Source: RPQJ01 sp963846885 (GTDB taxonomy: Bacteria; Pseudomonadota; Gammaproteobacteria; Steroidobacterales; Steroidobacteraceae). From it: 64,000 bases of DNA. Position 1 is the stretch's first letter. Every line of letters begins with the position of its first letter. Below are positions 26,242 through 35,634 of this stretch, piece after piece. The position numbers and the translations under genes were made by a program. The stretch covers positions 62,001 to 126,000 of the forward strand of contig CAWJXS010000019.1 of assembly GCA_963846885.1 (NCBI GenBank), in the 5' to 3' direction. The notes beneath the pieces were generated by a model, which saw only the letters and a list, made by a program, of their open reading frames with translations, searched no databases and was not told the DNA's origin.

Positions 26242-27059
26242 TCAACGCGCCGATTCTGCTGCGACGCCGGTGTGGCGTTGGATGCGACGTGACGCTCTCG
26301 CCCATGCCCCTGGTCTGGATGCGGCTCGCTCGATACCGCGCTGCATCAGGTAGGACTGCACGGCGTCCGCGCGATTCTGTGAAAGCGTCTCGTTGGACGC
26401 TGCACTGCCCACGCTGTCGGTGTGTCCCTCGATGGTCACCGTCCGGTCGGGATACTTGTTGAGGAACGCGACGAGCCGGTCGACATCGGCCAGGGCTCCC
26501 GGCTTCAGGTCGGCGCGACCGGTCGTGAACAGGACGTCACCGAGCGTCAGCACCAGTCCCTTGTCGGTGGCCTGGCACGGAGCGCGTCGATCTCACGCTG
26601 CAGGTCTGCAGACTGTTGTTGCGAAGCGGATGCGGCGGCACGCGCCGTCGTAGCCTCGTCGCGGGCTGCCACTGCTTCCTCGGTGCGGGCCGTCAGCCGG
26701 GCTTCGTCACGCTGCTGCGCCAATTGGGGTCGCTGATCTTCGGCGAGACGAGCCGTGGCCAGGGCGCGTGCCAGGGCCACCTTGCGCTCGGCCATGTACA
26801 CGCGGTGCGCCGCATCGGCGTCGGCATCGCCGCGCTCCGGTCGCTCGGCTGCCGCGACGGCCAACTCCGCGTCATGGATCGCCTTCGGCGCGCGCGTTGC
26901 CAGCTGCGGATCCGACTGCAGACGCGTCAGTTCTGCGCGCACGGCTGCTGCGCCTTCCGGCGCGGTGGGCGCGCTGGCGCAAGCGGCAAGCAACAGTCCT
27001 GAACTGGCGACCGCGGCGAGTCGGACGAACGTGCTCGAGTTGCGTGTGAACGTATTCAT
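26242..27059 (-). pseudogene. DUF4398-OmpA lipoprotein, frame broken at least three times
   Basis: The N-terminal frame gives a lipoprotein signal ('SSGLLLAACASAP') and the DUF4398 helical domain to 'DLQREIDALRA'. A one-base loss near 26562 moves the rest to another frame, which carries the OmpA peptidoglycan-binding domain ('LTLGDVLFTTGRADLKPGAL', 'IEGHTDSVGSAASN', 'LSQNRADAV'). Two further shifts near 26325 and 26290 are needed to read 'RIQTRGMGES' and 'ASNATPASQQNRRVE'. Joined, this is an ordinary envelope-stress lipoprotein. Its ATG overlaps the stop of the upstream DUF4398 gene (ATGA), so the two form an operon. Confidence 0.7.
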
Positions 27060-27474
27060 CGCGTGCCTCCCGCGCCGTTCTGGCGTTGCATCTCTTCAAG
27101 CAGGGTCTCGTTGCCGCGCCGCACTTCGTCATTGACGGCCGCAGCCTTCATGGCCGCCGCCTGCGCGGTTGCCAGTTCCGCGTCGATGCGTGCTTCATCG
27201 GCGAGCCGCGCGGCCCGTTCCATCTCATCGTCCCTGACGGCCGCTTCGGCCAGACCGAGCTTCGTGCGCGATTCGGTCATCAGGTCTGCGGCGTGCTCGA
27301 CGCCTGTGCCTGCTCGGCCGCAGTCAGGGCCTGGCGTGCTGCGACCAGTTGTTCGGTCGGCTCGGGCGTGCTGGCGCACCCTGTCGCGAAAGTCGCGCCG
27401 GCAGCGATGCAGGCCGCGAAGATCAATGAGTGTTTCGGGCGCGTCGCATGGACGGACGGTTGGGGTAGGGTCAT
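27056..27474 (-). pseudogene. DUF4398 lipoprotein, one frameshift
   Basis: The first part is a lipoprotein signal ('FAACIAAGATFATGCASTP') plus 'ARQALTAAEQAQAS'. A single-base loss near 27285 separates it from the helical remainder ('AADLMTESRTKLGLAE ... LLEEMQRQNGAGGTR'). Rejoined, it gives a DUF4398 protein of normal length (about 140 aa). It overlaps the following DUF4398-OmpA gene by 4 bp. Likely a sequencing indel. Confidence 0.65.
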
Positions 27475-27481
27475 CGGACAC

Positions 27482-28063
27482 CTCGATTCAGGTACGGGCC
27501 GAGGCCCGCAGACAACAGAGTCTGCCCAGTCGAGGTTGCAGTGGCTGTCCGCTGCACTGCCGAAAGCTGCGCGGCGGCACCTACGAGAGGCTGCTCGCTG
27601 CGCTCGCGTGCGTCCGGCGCCGGTGTTGCGATGTTGCGGCGCACGAGACCGGGGGGAGACGATGTCGAACGCCGCGGCTACTCGGTGTCGCTCCCTTACA
27701 ATGACTTACGCGTCGTGCGACGGTTACTCGAAGGCTTATGTCGGCGAGAAATCGCGCGCGCTGTGGCGCGAGGCGTTACAAGGTAGCGAACTGGGCAATG
27801 AGGCCGTTCGAACGCGTGCGACGACGCTTCATAGCTCCTCAGAAAAAAATGACGCGCGATCGATCTCGGAAGCCCACGCGTGCTGTGAAATAGGCGAAGG
27901 ACCAGGTGGTCCAAGGGTGAGTTCGCTCGCTGAGCGGCACCGGCAGCGGCTGGGACTCGGGGTGCTGTGGGCACTTAATCTTACAAGCGTTAGCTGATTG
28001 CGTCGGCGACAGCGGCCACCTGGGGCGCTGAGCTGCAGGTCTATACAGACGTCCGAGCAAGAA
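27482..28063. other. Gene-poor stretch
   Basis: 582 bp with no gene I can support. On the plus strand, about 27663-27860 reads 'GYSKAYVGEKSRALWREALQ' and could be a decayed coding remnant, but it matches nothing I recognise. A run of seven A occurs at about 27842. No tRNA, terminator or repeat seen. Confidence 0.4.
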
Positions 28064-28199
28064 CTAGACGAGGACGATCACGAGCGGCACCCCGACATGC
28101 CGCTCGGAGCATACCCCCAGCTCCGCGCGTGCGGCCACACAGGAATGACGCCAGGAGCGCCAGCACAAGGATGATCAGGAGAATCGTACCGATGCTCAT
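28064..28199 (-). pseudogene. DUF3309 small membrane protein, two frameshifts
   Basis: Starts 'MSIGTILLIILVLALL' with GAGGTGAG upstream, the hallmark of DUF3309 (about 50 aa). One missing G near 28151 restores 'GVIPVWPHARSWGYAPSGMSG', matching the family's 'WPHSRGWGY.PSG' signature. A second missing G near 28097 restores the hydrophobic end 'VPLVIVLV' and a TAG at 28064. Both losses fall in G runs, pointing to homopolymer sequencing errors. Function unknown; the family is common near stress genes. Confidence 0.65.
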
Positions 28200-28361
28200 A
28201 CTCTCACCTCGCTGTCACCGGCCGTCGCGGTGGTCCGCGCATCGACGATGATCTAGAACACAGGCTAATGGCTGCGCGGCACATCTGTACGCTCCCGCAC
28301 CTACGCAGCGCAGAACGTGGAGGGGCGATTGCACTCCCGTATGTGATGGCAGTACGCAAGA

Positions 28362-28376
28362 GCTATGCTGCATAGC
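28362..28376. repeat. Short palindrome upstream of the phasin-like gene
   Basis: GCTATG-ctg-CATAGC lies about 40 bp before the start at 28416, in an AT-richer stretch. It could be an operator or just a hairpin in the leader. Confidence 0.3.
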
Positions 28377-28415
28377 AGCAAATGCTGTGTCGTAGCATGC
28401 CTGTAAGGAGGCGCG

Positions 28416-28981
28416 ATGATTGCAATATCAATGAGTCAAGAAGCGAGCGGCAGCGGGATCTGGCCGAGCGGATGCGCAGGTCCGCGATGAACCCATCGAG
28501 ACCATGCGCGAAGTCGCCGTGAATTCAGCCGAGGCATCGAAGTCCTGAAGGCGCCGTCCGGGCATTCGCCGCACTGGGGCGTGAAACTCGCGACCGTGTC
28601 GCAGAACGCGTGCAGAATCTGATCGAACTGGAGTCTGAGGTCATCACCTCGACACTGACGGCCGCGGCCATGCGTCTTGAGCGTGCTGCTCAGGCTGAAG
28701 GCGTCTAGACCTGGTCCTCGACAGGCGGAGATGCTGGGCGCGACCCGTGACCGCATAGTGGATCACTCGGACTCGTGCGGTCGGGATCTTCAAGGTGCTG
28801 GCCGTGACCTGCGCGACGTGCGAGGCACACGTACGAGCTCTATCAAGGCGACGAGGAAAAGGTTCCAGAGGTGAAGCGGGCCAAGCGCAAGGTCAAGCGC
28901 GCCGTCCGCAAGACGACGACCCGCAAGGCGCCGCGTGAACGAGGCCGACACGCAAGCAATTGCAGCTGGACTCCCCCCTGA
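28416..28981 (+). pseudogene. Phasin-like protein with Lys/Arg-rich tail, several frameshifts
   Basis: A perfect AAGGAGG stands 5 nt before the ATG, but the first frame stops after 24 codons. Pieces in other frames join in order: 'ADAQVRDEPIETMREVAVNSAEASK', then 'VRAFAALGRETRDRVAERVQ' with 'NLIELESEVITSTLTAAAM', then 'DRQAEMLGATRDRIVDH', then 'TYELYQGDEEKVPEVKRAKR' with a basic tail. The composite is a helical, phasin-like protein of about 185 aa ending in a histone-H1-like tail. At least four breaks are needed. The family call is an inference from composition and pattern. Confidence 0.45.
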
Positions 28982-29221
28982 TCGCGCCTCTGCGGAGGGC
29001 GCGTTGTCGGGCTACGTGTCGCGTGGCGTGGGATTGTGGATCTCCTGAGTCTCTACGCGGGGCACGGACATGACATCCCGCGTGGAGGACGATGTTCGGA
29101 TGCGGTGTCCGCGACGAATATCTTCCTGCCTGCGGATGACCACCTGGTTGCGGTACTGTCCGCTGTCTTTGCGCATCGGTAGCTGCGGCCGTCGAGTCGC
29201 CGGCGACGATGCGAGTGGATG

Positions 29222-29530
29222 CTATGACTCCACGATAACGCCGATCTCAAGCATTGCTGGAAGCCTAGTCGACCTTCCCACGATGACACGGCGTCCTCGT
29301 TCACGTACACCCGATACCGATTGCCGTCTGCGCAGGAGGCGACATAGTCGTCTCGCCCGCTGACTGGCGCTGACGACCTTGCAGCAGGGCAGGCCTGCAG
29401 CGCAATCACAGCTGCCAGGTCCTGGCGACGGGAAACTCGGCAGGGATCCTCCGCGGCCAGCAACGCGCTGAGAAACCTGACGTCAACACGCCGACGAGCG
29501 TGAGCACCCTTGCATGTCGGCCACGGCGTT
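29222..29530 (-). pseudogene. Small secreted hypothetical protein, frameshifted
   Basis: Pieces read 'LTLVGVLTSGFSA' (signal-like), 'LLAAEDPCRVSRRQDLAAVI', 'GRDDYVASCADGNRYRVYVN' and 'RRVIVGRSTRLPAMLEIGVI' with a stop at 29222, in alternating frames. The 'YVASCADGNRYRVYV' segment with its Cys pattern looks like a small periplasmic protein. At least two shifts. No function known. Confidence 0.35.
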
Positions 29531-29540
29531 GCTCCTGCCA

Positions 29541-29850
29541 TCAGATTGGCTTCGGTGAATTTCCTCGAATCCTCGAGGATGTCCAGATTGCGGTCTGGCT
29601 AGACGATGTCGCGGGCCATGCGGGTCGCTGTCCTGCAGCAGCGATAGCACCTTGAGCACCAGCATGTCGTAGTTGCGGCGCAGGTAGGCGAGTCTCACCG
29701 TGCCTTGTCGCCGTGATAGTCACGAAACCCTTCGATCAGGTCATCGATCTGGTTCTTCAACGAAAGCTTGGTAAGCATGCCGATGGCCTTGGTCTCTCGC
29801 AGCCGTGACCGAGCGATTAGGTCAAGCGTGGCAGACGGCGACGTGGCGCT
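29541..29850 (-). pseudogene. Conserved hypothetical protein fragment, frameshifted
   Basis: Reads 'RLRETKAIGMLTKLSLKNQI' with 'DDLIEGFRDYHGDKA', then after a shift near 29700 'RLAYLRRNYDMLVLKVLSLL', then 'MARDIV' and 'DILEDSRKFTEANLMAG'. These blocks form a helical domain that I believe is a conserved uncharacterised family in related genomes. Upstream (29850-30200, same strand) is Pro/Ala/Arg-rich low-complexity sequence that may be its N-terminal linker. Confidence 0.35.
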
Positions 29851-30456
29851 GGCGGTGTGGTCACCACCTTTGGAATCGCCTGCGGTGCTGCCGGCGCCGG
29901 TGCATTACAACTGCGGCTGCGGGCTTTGGTGACGGCCTGGGCGTCGCTGTCGGAATTACCGCTGGCGCTCGGCGGCGCTTGGGAAGCGCGGTTTGCGGGC
30001 CGGGGCCGGCTCGCCGGCGGTGCGGCTGGATCACGGGGGTCGGTGGCGGTGTCACGTGCGCGTCGGAAGTCTCGACACCGGCGGGTGTGACCGCGACTGT
30101 CGGCCGGTCGGTGCGCGTCCCGGCACTTGAGTCGACGCAGCAGGTGGAGAGGGTGCGACGGCCGTGCTGCGAGCGTGCTCACGCCGGTGCAACCCGCTGC
30201 GAGGCAGCAGCTGAGCCTACACCACGCTCACTGCCTGAGACTTCATCGCCGATCCATCGTCGATCTCCCGGGTCAGCGTCGTTGGCGGGAGGTCGTCAGG
30301 CGGGCGTCGAACCGCCAGTCGGGCCTCGACACTGGCAACGTGGCGCACCTCCGGCCAATCCAACCTATTCATTCTAGTGTTTCGCCCGTGACTGGTCGGT
30401 GCGGCACCGCACCGAGTTGCGCGACACGTGCCACGACCGTGCCGGGGAAGGACGAC
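29851..30456. other. Low-complexity, unassigned stretch
   Basis: About 600 bp in which open frames on both strands are Arg-, Pro- and Ala-rich shadows without domain signatures. I see no RNA gene, terminator or repeat. Confidence 0.35.
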
Positions 30457-31565
30457 ATGGCCCTGCTGGCCGAACTCGAGTCGGTGCAGGCGCAACTCGA
30501 TGCGGGCCGTGGCAAGGAAGGCGTGCTCTTCGTGCAACGGACGCAGCTGCTCGACGGTTTGCGGGTCGTGCCGCCCCGGACGAGCAGCTCGCCTTGAGCT
30601 GTCCCGTTAGCCGACCCGGTCGTTACGGCGCTTCGAACAGTCGGCCGTTCGCGGCAGCGAGCGGCGCCAGACAGGGTTGCGGACTCCCTGAGCCACGCCG
30701 CACGCACGTTGGCCGCCGTGGGCCCCGCGCCGTCCGGACGCCAGCCGGGCGGGCCGAACACGTAGCCACCGAATTCGCGCAGGCTGCGCGCACGGCGCAC
30801 GTCGCGGAACATCGCTGCCCATTCGTGGAACGCGATCCGGAACGGGTTGTAGGTGTCGATGTTGTGGATCAGGCCGTACTTCGGCGGGTCGTCGTCGCGC
30901 TCGGCCGCGAAGGTGCCGAACATGCGATCCCACACCATGAACACCCCGGCGTAGTTGCGATCCACGTACCGCGGGTTCGACGCGTGATGCACGCGGTGGT
31001 GTGAAGGGGTATTGAAGAGATACTCGAACCACGCGGGCATCCGGCGGATGGCCTCGGTGTGGATCCAGAACTGGTACAGCAGGTTGAGGCCGCTCTGCAG
31101 GAAGATCATCTCGGGCGGAAAGCCGATCAGCAGCAGCACGAACCACGGCGCCCAGGTGCCGACGAGCACGCCTGTCCACGGCTGCCGGATTGCCGTCGAC
31201 AGGTTGTACTCCTGCGAGGAGTGATGATTGACGTGCGCGGCCCACCAGAAGCGGCACTCGTGGCTGAAGCGGTGGAACCAGTAGTACGCGAAGTCGTCCA
31301 GCACGACGATGGCCGCCCATGCCCACGGCGAGCTCATCGAGATGTCGAACAGGCGGAACTGGTAGATGAAGGCGAACACTGCGACCGTGGCGCCCGCCAG
31401 CGCGACATTGGTCGCGTAATTGCCGGCCCGCATGCCGACCGACGCCAGCGTGTCCTTGACCGTGTAGCGCCCCCGGACCAGGTGCGCGCGGATCAGCGCC
31501 ATCTCGAGGAACATCAGCGCGAAACGCGCGAGAACCAGGATCTGTGCTGTGGTCAGGGCCTTCAT
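30369..31565 (-). CDS. Sterol desaturase / fatty acid hydroxylase family
   Basis: Four to five membrane segments and the three His boxes of the di-iron hydroxylase family: 'HRFSHE', 'HVNHHSS' and 'HRVHHASNP'. It would hydroxylate or desaturate a lipid in the inner membrane. The ATG at 31565 has GGGGAG upstream and overlaps the MFS stop (ATGA), so it closes the long operon. Homology-like sequence ends at about 30700; the extra 100 residues to 30369 look out of frame. A frameshift near 30680 is likely and the true end is uncertain (30607 in one alternative frame). Confidence 0.8.
   Translation of the reverse strand: MKALTTAQILVLARFALMFLEMALIRAHLVRGRYTVKDTLASVGMRAGNYATNVALAGATVAVFAFIYQFRLFDISMSSPWAWAAIVVLDDFAYYWFHRFSHECRFWWAAHVNHHSSQEYNLSTAIRQPWTGVLVGTWAPWFVLLLIGFPPEMIFLQSGLNLLYQFWIHTEAIRRMPAWFEYLFNTPSHHRVHHASNPRYVDRNYAGVFMVWDRMFGTFAAERDDDPPKYGLIHNIDTYNPFRIAFHEWAAMFRDVRRARSLREFGGYVFGPPGWRPDGAGPTAANVRAAWLRESATLSGAARCRERPTVRSAVTTGSANGTAQGELLVRGGTTRKPSSSCVRCTKSTPSLPRPASSCACTDSSSASRAMSSFPGTVVARVAQLGAVPHRPVTGETLE
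30457..30597 (+). CDS. Possible small ORF, 46 aa
   Basis: An ATG with GGGGAAGGA upstream opens 'MALLAELESVQAQLDAGRGK' and continues 'EGVLFVQRTQLLDGLR'. Codon third positions are strongly G/C and the helix pattern looks coding, better than the opposite strand. It may be a fragment of a larger broken gene. The same bases lie in the doubtful tail of the desaturase on the other strand. Confidence 0.3.
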   Translation: MALLAELESVQAQLDAGRGKEGVLFVQRTQLLDGLRVVPPRTSSSP

Positions 31566-32869
31566 GTCTGGACGCTCCCCCAGGCCGAACTCGAGTTCGC
31601 GAACATATACCATGCCGCCCTCCCGGGGGGCAGTCTCCAACCGTGCCTCCTCAGGCTGGGCCGGTGCGCCGGTAGCCTGATTCGGCGGAAGAACAGCAAC
31701 GCCGGCACCAGCGCGAGCAAGGTCAACACGGCCGCCGCGGCGAACACCGCGCCGTAGCCGAAGTGGTCGGTGAACAGGCCGCCGGTGGTCGCGGCCACGC
31801 CCGCGACCATCACCATCAGCGATGCCTGCAGCGAGTAGTCGGTGCCCGGCGATTGCGCGCGGCAGCGATCCATCATCAGCGTGAACAGCGCAACGGTCGA
31901 AAGCCCATCGGCGAACTGCTCGAAGTAGACGACCGCGCCGATCGCGTAGCGGTCCTGCAGGCCAGCGACCACCAGCAGGTAGCCCGCGAGTCCCAGCGCC
32001 TGCAGCACGCCGAATGCCAGCAGGGCCTCGCGGTGGCCGATGCGCAACAGCGTCGCGCCGCCCACGAACGCGCCGAGCACGCCTGCCGTGGCGCCCGCCA
32101 CACCCGTCATCACGCCGATTTCTGCGAGCGACAGGCCGCTGTCGGTGAGCAGCGGTCCCGTCATGCGCGAGGCGAGTGAGTCGCCGAATTTGTACAGCGC
32201 AATGGTCGCGAGCCACCATGGCATCGCCGGCTGCGCGACGAAGTCGCGGAATACCCCGGCATAGCCGCGCAAACCCTGCCACCGCGTGTGTGTCGCTGCC
32301 TGTTGCGTCGGTGTGCGGGCATCCTCCATGAACAGGACCGGCACGATCACGAGCAGCATCAGGCACGCGAGCCCGCCATAGCTGGCCTGCCAGCCGTGGT
32401 GCGCGACGAGCCACAGCAACCCGCCGCTTCCCATCACCATGCCGAGCTTGTAACCAACCACCTGGATGCTGTTGCCGAGACCGCGCCACCGCGGCTTCAG
32501 CATGGTCACCGCGTAGCCATCGGTGGCGATGTCCTGCGTCGCTGAAACCACGTTCGCGCAGAAGAGCACTGCGAGCAGCCAGGGCAGCCGGTCGATCCAC
32601 GCATCGAAGTCGCGGGAGGCTACCACCAGCATCAGCGCCATCGTCAGGCCGTTGAGACCGAGCAGCCATTGCCTGCGCGTCCCATAGCGATCGACCAGCG
32701 GCGCCCAGAGAAACTTGAGTGCCCACGGCAACGCAAGCGCACTGGTGAAGCCGATCAGCGAGAGCGAGACCCCCTGGTCGCGCAACAGGGCGGGCAGCGC
32801 CTTCGCGATCAGTCCTGACGGCAGGCCCTGCGCGAAGTAAAGCAGGGCAAGGAGCAGGAACAGGCGCAT
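31562..32869 (-). CDS. AmpG/RhtX-like MFS transporter
   Basis: 435 aa, about 12 membrane segments. The start 'LYFAQGLPSGLIAKALPALL' and 'LKFLWAPLVDRYGTRRQW' are typical of the AmpG / RhtX-FptX branch, which imports muropeptides or siderophores. The neighbouring peptidases favour a peptide-like cargo, but the substrate is not shown by the sequence. The last 40 residues are atypically Arg/Ser-rich. Lies 29 bp after the M14-DUF885 gene in the same operon. Confidence 0.75.
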   Translation of the reverse strand: MRLFLLLALLYFAQGLPSGLIAKALPALLRDQGVSLSLIGFTSALALPWALKFLWAPLVDRYGTRRQWLLGLNGLTMALMLVVASRDFDAWIDRLPWLLAVLFCANVVSATQDIATDGYAVTMLKPRWRGLGNSIQVVGYKLGMVMGSGGLLWLVAHHGWQASYGGLACLMLLVIVPVLFMEDARTPTQQAATHTRWQGLRGYAGVFRDFVAQPAMPWWLATIALYKFGDSLASRMTGPLLTDSGLSLAEIGVMTGVAGATAGVLGAFVGGATLLRIGHREALLAFGVLQALGLAGYLLVVAGLQDRYAIGAVVYFEQFADGLSTVALFTLMMDRCRAQSPGTDYSLQASLMVMVAGVAATTGGLFTDHFGYGAVFAAAAVLTLLALVPALLFFRRIRLPAHRPSLRRHGWRLPPGRAAWYMFANSSSAWGSVQT

Positions 32870-32898
32870 TGCGAGTTATGGTTTCCCGTCTGCCTTGC

Positions 32899-35634
32899 TC
32901 AGTGACTGGGAGTCGCGGGGGTTGGAGCCTTCGCGATCCATTGCTCGATCAGTTCGCGCAGCAGTGGCAGCGTCACCGATCCGCGCCCGAGCACCTGGTC
33001 GTGGAATGCGCTCACGTCGAACTCCGCGCCGAGTTTCGCTTTCGCCGCATCGCGCAGACGCAGGATTTCGAGGTTGCCGATCATGTAGGACGGTGCCTGC
33101 CCCGGCCACGAAATGTAGCGGTTCACTTCGCCGCGCACCTGTGCGGGTGAGAGCGTCGACTGTTCCGTGAGCAGCTTGATCGCCTCGTCGTAACTCATGC
33201 CGCGAGTGTGGATCCCTGAGTCGATCACCATGCGCGCCGCACGGAATTTCGAACTGCCGAGATAGCCAAAACGATCCAGGTCACCCGAGTACAGCCCCAT
33301 CTCGTCGGCCACACGCTCTGCGTACAGCGCCCAGCCTTCGCCGAAGCCCGAGTTGTAGAGCGCGCGGACCAGCCTGTGCTGCGCCTTGGCTGCGCGAGCA
33401 ACCATGATCTGCTGGTGATGTCCGGGCCACGTCTCGTGGAAAGTCGTGCTCTCGATGCTGGCGCGACTCTTGTGCGCAGGGTCCCAGGTATTCAGCAGGT
33501 GAATTGGCGGCCGGCTGCCATCTTCGGGCGGCGACTGGTACTGCCCCGGTGCGCCCGCGCGTGCGCGGAACTCCGGGTACGGCTGGATCTGCACGGGCAG
33601 CGTCGTGTGGAGGCCGAAGGCGCGGGGCATGGCGGCGCTGGCCCGATCCTGTGCCGCCTGCGCGTAAGCGATGATGTCGGCTTCGCTCCTGAAGGCGAAG
33701 CGCGACTCGGTGTTGACCATCGCCATGGCACGGGCCAGATCGTCCGTGCCGACCAGGCGCAGTGCGATGGGACGCATCGCCTGGTCGAGCGCCTGGATCT
33801 GCTGCCAGCCCATCTCGTAGACCTGGTCGGCCGGCAGCGAAACCGTGCTGAACTGACGCACTACGGCGTCATAACAGGCACGCCCGTTCGGGTTGGCAGA
33901 CACGCCCAGTGCTTCCCGCGCGGCGGGAAGGTACGTCTGGCTAAGGAAATCGCGGTATCGCCGCATGGCCGGATTGATCTCGTCGCGAACGACGGCCTGG
34001 TACGCGGCATGGAACTGCGGGTCGGTGTCACGCTCCGTCGGCGCGACAAAAGGCGATTTTTCAGGCTTGGTGGCCAGCATTTCATCGAGCTGCTTGATCA
34101 CTTCGCGCACGATGACCTGCGGCGACGAATAGCCCTCGCGCAGTCCCTGGCGCAGCAGCACGATCTCGTTGTCGATGTAACGCGGGATGGCCTTGGCCCG
34201 CCGCAGTGCGGCCGCACGCAGCGCATCGCTGCCGACTGGCTGAACGCGTGCGAGGTCGGTCAGGCTGGCCTGCCAGCCATTCACGTAGGAAGCGACGCCC
34301 CACAACTCGAGGCGGCAGACTCGAGCGCCCGTGTTGCGCTCGATCTCGTCGCGCAGGACGCCGGCAAGCACGCGGTCGGATTCGTCATGCAACGATTCGG
34401 CGGGAATCGCCTTGAGCTGCGCCAGCACCTTGTCTTCGTAGGCGCGCCACCTGGCGATGCCCGCCAGGGTGTTGTCGGTGAGCGCGCCGTGGTCGGTGCC
34501 CGGGAAGTCTTCCGACGTTCCAAATTCGGGTTGCATCTGCGTCAGCGTCGCGAGGTAGTCGTCGGCGATGGCCACAATTGGCGATCGCAAGTCCTGCGCA
34601 GTGGGTGTCACGGGCGTCGCACCCACCAGTTCGCGGATGTTCTGCACGACGGCACCCTGGGCTGCGACACGCAGCGCGAACTGCGAGCCGGCAAAGGCCG
34701 GCGTCTCGACGACGATGACCGTGTGGGCCGACGGGCCGCGCACGCGCTTGCCGTCTACGAACACCTCGGTGGCCGCCAGCAGTTCGTCGATCGAGCCGTC
34801 GCGAATCGGTCCACCCTGGTCGTCCCGGCTGATGACGCCCTGCACGATCGTTTCGCCAAAGCGCGTCTTGCCCGATTGACGCAATGGAATGCCTGCGGCC
34901 TGCAGCAGACGCACGACTTCCGCTCCCACCGGGTTGTTCTCGGCCTGGCGCCCCTGTGAATAGATGTAGCCGCCTTCACGCGACAGTTCATCCTCATGCA
35001 GGTCCAGCACGAGGCGGGGCGGATAGAGTTCCGCCAGCCGCAGCACATAGCGCGTCAGCGCCTCGGTCTCCGGTCCCGGCGCCGCAGCCGCGCGCGGTTG
35101 CGCGCCCTGGTCGAGATCCGGCAGCAGATACTCGGCGTCGCCCACGCTGTAGCCGCCGCCTTTCTTCCAGTCGCGCTCGGGCGTGTTGGGGTAGCGCCAG
35201 TTGTGTCGATAGGCATTGGGGTTGGCGAGGGGAATCACTACGATCGGCACGCCAGTGGCGGCGAGTTGCGTCAGGCTGGCGAGGTTGGCCGCAATTGCAT
35301 TGGGCCCGGCGGGTTCTTCGCCATGGATGCCCGACAGAATCCACAATGCCTCGCCACGGTGCGGCGTACGCCAGGAGCGAATCGCCACCTCCGGCGTGCC
35401 CGGATACGCGTAGATCGTTTCCGCAACCCAACCGTGCTCCGTGGCGAGCGTATCGAAGCGACGCATGATCGCGGCCAGCGGCAGACGCCCATCTGCGGTG
35501 TACTCGTCAGCAGGTGCGTGGCCTGGTGTCACGGGCGCCGCGGCCTCGGCCGCCTGCGCGGCAGGGAGCATGAGCAGCCCTGCCAGCGCGAGCACGATCG
35601 CCGCGAACCGCTGCCTCGCATTCCTGGTCGTCAT
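32899..35634 (-). CDS. Exported M14 carboxypeptidase - DUF885 fusion
   Basis: 911 aa from the ATG at 35634, which overlaps the APC stop (ATGA). Signal peptide about 1-29. Domain 1 (about 45-335) is an M14 zinc peptidase of the aspartoacylase-like type: H104 and E107 in 'GIHGEEPAGPN', H213 in 'DLHEDE', catalytic E310 in 'VVETPAF'. Domain 2 (about 345-911) is DUF885, with the conserved zincin-like 'FHETWPGHH' and 'GEGWALYAER'. DUF885 proteins normally stand alone (about 600 aa) with their own signal peptide. The frame is continuous, with no break at the junction. Probably a two-step peptide hydrolase in the periplasm. Confidence 0.85.
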   Translation of the reverse strand: MTTRNARQRFAAIVLALAGLLMLPAAQAAEAAAPVTPGHAPADEYTADGRLPLAAIMRRFDTLATEHGWVAETIYAYPGTPEVAIRSWRTPHRGEALWILSGIHGEEPAGPNAIAANLASLTQLAATGVPIVVIPLANPNAYRHNWRYPNTPERDWKKGGGYSVGDAEYLLPDLDQGAQPRAAAAPGPETEALTRYVLRLAELYPPRLVLDLHEDELSREGGYIYSQGRQAENNPVGAEVVRLLQAAGIPLRQSGKTRFGETIVQGVISRDDQGGPIRDGSIDELLAATEVFVDGKRVRGPSAHTVIVVETPAFAGSQFALRVAAQGAVVQNIRELVGATPVTPTAQDLRSPIVAIADDYLATLTQMQPEFGTSEDFPGTDHGALTDNTLAGIARWRAYEDKVLAQLKAIPAESLHDESDRVLAGVLRDEIERNTGARVCRLELWGVASYVNGWQASLTDLARVQPVGSDALRAAALRRAKAIPRYIDNEIVLLRQGLREGYSSPQVIVREVIKQLDEMLATKPEKSPFVAPTERDTDPQFHAAYQAVVRDEINPAMRRYRDFLSQTYLPAAREALGVSANPNGRACYDAVVRQFSTVSLPADQVYEMGWQQIQALDQAMRPIALRLVGTDDLARAMAMVNTESRFAFRSEADIIAYAQAAQDRASAAMPRAFGLHTTLPVQIQPYPEFRARAGAPGQYQSPPEDGSRPPIHLLNTWDPAHKSRASIESTTFHETWPGHHQQIMVARAAKAQHRLVRALYNSGFGEGWALYAERVADEMGLYSGDLDRFGYLGSSKFRAARMVIDSGIHTRGMSYDEAIKLLTEQSTLSPAQVRGEVNRYISWPGQAPSYMIGNLEILRLRDAAKAKLGAEFDVSAFHDQVLGRGSVTLPLLRELIEQWIAKAPTPATPSH

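Noticed and set aside
29805..30377. 190-aa plus-strand ORF
   Set aside because: Arg/Cys/Trp-rich low-complexity sequence without ribosome site or domain; conserved-looking blocks are on the minus strand.
26200..30600. Region considered as a genomic island or prophage remnant
   Set aside because: No integrase, phage gene, direct-repeat ends or tRNA target; the readable fragments are ordinary chromosomal stress-type families.
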